Positions 23,401-25,788 of a DNA stretch of 25,788 bases are shown here, in pieces; positions within the stretch are counted from its first letter, which is position 1; the number at the start of each line of letters is the position of its first letter. Under the pieces are notes generated by a model. That model was not told where the DNA came from. It ran no database searches and saw only the letters and a list, made by a program, of their open reading frames with translations. Origin of the DNA: CAZZBK01 sp964652155 (lineage in GTDB: Bacteria; Planctomycetota; Planctomycetia; Pirellulales; PNKZ01); assembly GCA_964652155.1 (NCBI GenBank), contig CAZZBK010000086.1, positions 1-25,788 on the forward strand, read 5' to 3'. The position numbers and the translations under genes are program-made.

Positions 23401-25788
23401 ACGAGTTGGTCGGAGCGTCATTGATCCCGATTACGGTCAGTGCCACCGTATCGATATCGGCCAGTGCTCCACCGAAACCGGTATTGCCCAAGTCGTCGGT
23501 GTTAATGGTCAGAACATCGGTGCCGTTGTAGTCCGCGATCGGTTGGTAAGTGAACGCGGCACTGTGGTTCAACGTGGCTGCGATCAGCGACAACGGCGCG
23601 TTAATCGTGACCGAACCCGAGTTGTTGCTGGTGAGATTGCTGCTGCTCAAGCCACCGGAAACACCCGTGTTCACGGTGATGCTGCCGTGGGCGACGCTCA
23701 GGGTGACCTGAATCGGGTTGACGCCGGCGTCGAGATCGAGCGTCGATACACCCGTGATGGTCACGATCGAATCTTCGTCGACGCTGAAGGAAGTCGAACC
23801 AGAGGCAATCTGGTTCACCGGTCCCGAGTTGAGCCCAGTGACCAAGATGTTCATGGTGTTCGACGTCACCAGGGCGCCACCCACTCCGGTGTTCTGCAAA
23901 TCGTTGGTAGATACGATCAACTGATCGGTACCGGCATACGCGTTGTTACTGCCGTAGGTGAGGCCTGTTAGATCAAGCAACGTCAGGTTGATCGCGCCGA
24001 GCGGGGCCGAGATCGTAAGGGTCGACGTGCCGTTGCCGCCGACCTGACCGCTCGTGACCGCGCCGCCAACGGTCGTATTCAAGGCCAATGTGCCGTGCGC
24101 GACGCTCAAGGTGACGATCTCGACCGCACCCGCATGGTCAACATCCGAGATCGAAATACCGGCGACGACGATGGGCGAGTTCACCTGTACGGTCAAGGAT
24201 GCCGGAACGACGTTGGTTGGCGCATCATTCACGCCCACCACGGTCACTGTCGTACTCGACGAGGTGAGCTGGGCACCGCCCGATCCGGTATTGCCGAGAT
24301 CGTCAACATCGACCGTCAAGACATCGTTGCCATAGAAGTCGGTGGCGGTTTGGTACCGCAAGCCCAGGGCAGCGGCCAATGTCGTGTTGATCGACGCGAG
24401 CGGAGCCGTAATGGTGACTGTCGAGCTGTTGTTGCCGGCAATCTGACCGGAAGTGATGCCGCCCACAACCGTCGTGTCGAGCACGAGTGAGCCCGTCACG
24501 AGACTGAGCGTAACCACTTCCGAGGCACCTTGATCATCGACATCCGCAATCGATACTCCCGAGATCGTCGAGAGCGTATCCTCGAATACCGAAATGCTAT
24601 TGGCATACGACACGACCGGCGCGTCATTTTGCGAGTCGACCGTAATCACAAAGGTCTGAGTGGCCGACGTATCCACGCCACCGTTCGCCGTCCCGCCATT
24701 ATCAGACAGCGAGACACTGACCGTCGCACTGCCAAAGGTATTGGCCGCGGGCGTGTAGCTCAAGGTGCCGTCGCTGCTGATCGTGGGCTGAACGCTAAAC
24801 AGTCCATTGTTATTGTTGTTGACGTTGATCGTCAGCGTTTGGCTGTTTTCGTTGCTGGGGCCAGCCGAGATGCTCGACATCATGCCAGCAACCGTCTGGA
24901 GGCCGGCGTCTTCGTTGACCGTCTGATCGCTGCCGACCACGAAGCTCGGCACGTCGTTGACGGCCGTCACGCTGATCGTGAACGTTTGCACCGCCGAGGT
25001 ATCGACACCGCCGTTGGCCGTGCCGCCGTCATCGCTCAACGTCACCGACACGATCGCCGTGCCGTTGGCGTTGGCCGCCGGGGTGTAGGTCAACTGGCCG
25101 TCGCTCGTGATGCTCGGCTGTACCGTAAACAACGCCGTGTTGCTGTTGCTCACGCCGAACGACAACGATTGGAGATGCTCATTGCTTGGGCCACGCGTAA
25201 TCGCGATGGCAAAACCATTCACCGTCTGGGCACCCGCGTCTTCGAGGACCAACTCGTCGCTGCCGACCACAAAGCTCGGCGCGTCGTTGACGGCCGTGAC
25301 GCTGATCAGGAACGTCTGGGTCGCCGAGGTGTCGACACCACCGTTGGCCGTGCCACCATTGTCGCTGAGCGTCACCGACACCACCGCCGAGCCACTCTGA
25401 TTGGCCGCGGGCGTGTACACCAGATTGCCCAGCGCGTCGACCGTCGGCTGCACGCTGAACAACATGCTGAAGTCGTTGCTGACCGTAAACGCTACCGTCT
25501 GACCGACTTCGTCGCCGGGGCCGGCCGAGATGCTGGTCATCAAGCCGCTGACCGTCTGACCGCCCGCGTCTTCGTTGACCGTCTGGTTCGCGCCCACCAC
25601 AAAGCTCGGCGCGTCGTTGACGGCCGTCACGCTGATCGCGAACGTCTGCACCGACGAGGTATCAACACCGCCGTTGGCCGTGCCGCCGTCGTCGCTCAAC
25701 GTCACCGACACGATCGCCGAGCCGTTGGCGTTGGCCGCCGGGGTGTAGGTCAACTGACCGTCGCTCGTGATGGTCGGTTGCACGCTGA
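17447..25788 (-). CDS. Giant cadherin-like repeat protein with C-terminal matrixin-like domain (5' end outside window)
   Basis: At least 2,778 residues; the frame is open through the right edge, so the N-terminus, signal peptide and further repeats lie beyond it. Residue numbers here start at the codon at 25783. Residues 1-389 are four A-type repeats of 110 residues (NEDAG, YTPAAN, GGTANGGVDTS blocks). Residues 390-2533 are 13 B-type repeats of about 133 residues (ISDVD, TAPLxxINxTL, NDLGNTGxGG blocks) interrupted by three C-type repeats (GGATGSYN, LTGVLSIGA blocks). Nearly every repeat ends in NDAP or a variant, as in cadherin-like/VCBS arrays. Residues 2534-2700 are a matrixin-like domain with HELGH at 2657-2661. 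The tail to residue 2778 has no sorting signal I recognise. It is probably an extracellular or cell-surface adhesin or matrix protein; a processing or protease role for the C-terminus is uncertain. Confidence 0.9.
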   Translation of the reverse strand, partial: SVQPTITSDGQLTYTPAANANGSAIVSVTLSDDGGTANGGVDTSSVQTFAISVTAVNDAPSFVVGANQTVNEDAGGQTVSGLMTSISAGPGDEVGQTVAFTVSNDFSMLFSVQPTVDALGNLVYTPAANQSGSAVVSVTLSDNGGTANGGVDTSATQTFLISVTAVNDAPSFVVGSDELVLEDAGAQTVNGFAIAITRGPSNEHLQSLSFGVSNSNTALFTVQPSITSDGQLTYTPAANANGTAIVSVTLSDDGGTANGGVDTSAVQTFTISVTAVNDVPSFVVGSDQTVNEDAGLQTVAGMMSSISAGPSNENSQTLTINVNNNNNGLFSVQPTISSDGTLSYTPAANTFGSATVSVSLSDNGGTANGGVDTSATQTFVITVDSQNDAPVVSYANSISVFEDTLSTISGVSIADVDDQGASEVVTLSLVTGSLVLDTTVVGGITSGQIAGNNSSTVTITAPLASINTTLAAALGLRYQTATDFYGNDVLTVDVDDLGNTGSGGAQLTSSSTTVTVVGVNDAPTNVVPASLTVQVNSPIVVAGISISDVDHAGAVEIVTLSVAHGTLALNTTVGGAVTSGQVGGNGTSTLTISAPLGAINLTLLDLTGLTYGSNNAYAGTDQLIVSTNDLQNTGVGGALVTSNTMNILVTGLNSGPVNQIASGSTSFSVDEDSIVTITGVSTLDLDAGVNPIQVTLSVAHGSITVNTGVSGGLSSSNLTSNNSGSVTINAPLSLIAATLNHSAAFTYQPIADYNGTDVLTINTDDLGNTGFGGALADIDTVALTVIGINDAPTNSLPASATFNQDTLSGLTGVVVSDVDSLSGNVLVTLSIQHGSLFVTTGLPGGVSTGEVGGNSSGSVTLTAPIDEIRTTLANIAGLNYLGTSGYSGTDALTVVTDDQGNTGLGGASSATSTMPITVSLVVANPVLAVGGATASYVENSSGVTIDNALTLADPDGNVKSAAVTLLSASGTEQLLFTNSGGATGSYNTLTGVLSIGASAGSLTPTQLQNLLRTVQYADASNQNPTAGDRTITIQVTDIGNNASNVVSETVSVIAVNDAPVNTVPGSATFVEDTPASITTISISDVDAAGADAIVTLTVVNGTLNVSTSVPSGLSSGQMIYSNANRTVTITAPLAAINTTLLDSAGLIYGSDSGYSGTDVLSVSTDDQGNTGTGGSLIGSSTVAITVTHPNQTPANQILTNAFTVDEDTSVAITGVSIADSDAGAGTISVTLSAAHGSINVNTGVSGGVTSGTISGNGTGTVIVSGTLTAINNTLGDLTGLQYQGLANYNGTDVLTIFTNDRGSTGTGGSLSDTDTIALTVSAINDAPVATSPVTATINQDTLTRIAGVSLTDVDSLGASEAVTLTVLNGSLTLNLAVSGGISSGQVIGNGGSTVTITAPLSAINNTFNNLTGLRYLGNNGYTGADTFTISIDDLGNTGSGGSMVGTAATSITVNSVNSSSPSLIASVTSATGNENAASIIVDGALSVSDADSNLKSATITLLSPGLTEKLTFTNQGGATGSYNSLTGVLSIGAASVGTTFTPAVMQSFLQSVRYSDPTNHNPVLSHTVAFQVTDTSNNLSNIASRTITINAINDAPVTTVPFANAAVYRYDLTTITGVSVADVDSNGANELVTLSVVRGSLTLSTTVGGGLTSGQITNNGTGTVTISAPLAAINATLSDNSGLRYLITSSHSNDTLTVVTNDLGNSGSGTALTSTGFLTLNVSLINHAPTSSIASSLFNVNEDTTVAITGLDISDIDSGASNVTVTLSAPSGKVILNNTVGSGVTSANISGNSTGTVIVTAPLSLIRTTLANATGLLYQGNLNFNGSDTLTAVTNDRGATGTGSALYATSAITLSVAAINDTPTISAPTSAAVTQDVATTLAGISVSDVDNAGNDEIVTLSVAHGTLTLDTTVIGGVSPSQISGTGSAMLTITAPLAAINLSLGNGTGLTYGNTPLYSGTEALSISIDDQGNSGLGGTVSSSASMPITIGVLNLAPSNSLASTAFSVNEDTQVAITGVSISDADAGSATVAVTLSVAHGTLAVTTGLGGGVTAGHVSGNGTGTVILSAPLSAINTTLANLTALKYQGVLNYNGSDVLTILTNDRGNTGLGGAMTATSTVALTIDAVNDAPVNTIVSPLNFNTTTNVNVNGISITDVDAGSNTVQITLSAQHGSLTLNTTVGGGITSGDIVSGNGSASVVVTAPLSRINTTLGVAGGLNYISANSYVGSEKITLLSNDLGNTGLGSALTATSNITVTINSTGAPGTLSPVVTMSATGKTYTENTGSTYVDNTMFLTDTDSNVQSAAITILSPLSTDRLLFSNQGGATGSYNNLTGVLSIGAASVGTTFTPAVMQSFLRSIRFQNLSLNPTVVSPNRTISFLVTDVDNNTSNLGSQTLAITAVNTPPANTVPNQATAHKNIMMSLTGVSISDVDNNSGNEAVTIFVSKGSLNISSSVPGGLLPGDIGINNAGTIKVTAPLSRINATLADTASGLIFTPQLNYTGPVQFQVTTNDLGNTGTGGAKTTATFASSNIQVVSPQQLATGLSGNDTSTLTATDLAPIVSAAVDIWTASGISNDQRAALDNVSFVIGNYDDARLLGYVQTPGVVNIDDNAVGMGWFIDRSPLNNDEFTEYVSISELKAPTPTTASAHVDLLTVVMHELGHILGLDSTDSSDDLMSTELGIGTRRLPTAGEALQDGAVDSFFSNDEIESSLDAASQALQTPVSSSLQHITIAGVPLDQLLAQGIAFSLTPEISSGTSSTQRARPDAFGVLHDYDWLNR
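17684..18184 (-). other. Matrixin-like metalloprotease domain of the giant protein
   Basis: Residues 2534-2700 of the giant protein. LAPIVSAAVDIWTASG, VNIDDNAVGMGWFID and VDLLTVVMHELGHILGLD follow the layout of matrixin-like domains attached to large planctomycete surface proteins. HExxH is intact (17801-17815). In HExxHxxGxxH the third ligand position (residue 2667) is Ser, flanked by Asp2666 and Asp2669; DLM at 2673-2675 may be the Met-turn. Zinc binding is therefore uncertain. Confidence 0.7.
18185..24616 (-). repeat. Array of 13 B-type and 3 C-type cadherin-like repeats
   Basis: Sixteen consecutive repeats of 129 to 142 residues, residues 390-2533 of the giant protein. C-type copies lie at 22610-23011, 20999-21403 and 18572-18997. 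B-type copies split into a subtype starting with V[DN]ED-x-x-V-x-ITG (copies 3, 6, 9 and 11) and the remaining subtype. The order is b b a b C, b a b C, b a b a b C, b. Confidence 0.85.
24617..25788 (-). repeat. A-type repeats of 110 residues, last four copies
   Basis: Three complete 110-residue (330-bp) copies and the C-terminal part of a fourth, running off the window edge. Copies 1 and 3 are much closer to each other at the DNA level than to their neighbours. Shared blocks are SFVVG, V[LN]EDAG, SVQP, YTPAAN and GGTANGGVDTS. Confidence 0.9.

Noticed and set aside
24617..25788. Regularly spaced 330-bp repeats suggestive of a CRISPR or satellite array
   Set aside because: The repeats are in frame, encode conserved protein blocks and have no short palindromic repeat/unique spacer structure.

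Overview
The window looks like a chromosomal segment of a GC-rich Planctomycetota bacterium, probably of the Pirellulales. This rests on gene content: a giant secreted-type cadherin-like repeat protein ending in a matrixin-like domain, a CE6-type acetylesterase, Tat-leader amidohydrolase and metallophosphoesterase, and a YacL-like PIN/TRAM membrane protein. No rRNA or tRNA is present, so placement below phylum is inference.

Layout. Positions 1-183 are a short intergenic stretch with two simple tandem repeats and a promoter-like site. It leads into a secreted alpha/beta-hydrolase-fold protein without a recognisable catalytic Ser or His, which converges on a small hypothetical gene. Positions 1500-4281 hold a tight minus-strand operon of HIT protein, dGTPase-like HD hydrolase and PIN/TRAM membrane protein. 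Divergent to it is scpA, with a good sigma70-like promoter. Positions 5342-8273 are a translationally coupled plus-strand trio: an RNase Z-like beta-lactamase-fold hydrolase, a Tat-leader amidohydrolase and the heme chaperone/radical SAM protein HemW. A secreted CE6-like esterase and an RluA-type pseudouridine synthase diverge from a shared intergenic region.

Positions 10641-13265 hold a minus-strand pair: a 555-residue protein with four FSLD-type repeats and a PD-(D/E)XK-like domain, followed 12 bp later by a class IV aminotransferase. Then come ndk (good promoter and RBS, strong hairpin terminator), convergent pyrF, and a glycine-rich RRM RNA-binding protein with a 457-bp upstream region and its own terminator. 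A minus-strand cupin and Tat-leader metallophosphoesterase pair follows.

The last third (17447 to the window edge) is one minus-strand reading frame of at least 2,778 codons, open at its 5' end beyond the window. It encodes at least 4 repeats of about 110 residues, 13 cadherin-like repeats of about 133 residues and 3 repeats of a third type, in a higher-order pattern, and ends in a matrixin-like domain with HExxH but no histidine at the third zinc-ligand position.

Most of the window is housekeeping: nucleotide pools (ndk, pyrF, dGTPase), RNA modification and processing, chromosome condensation and heme. The most novel-looking items are the FSLD-repeat/PD-(D/E)XK protein, the catalytically degenerate hydrolase and the architecture of the giant repeat protein. 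I saw no CRISPR array, insertion sequence, prophage or recognisable defence island.
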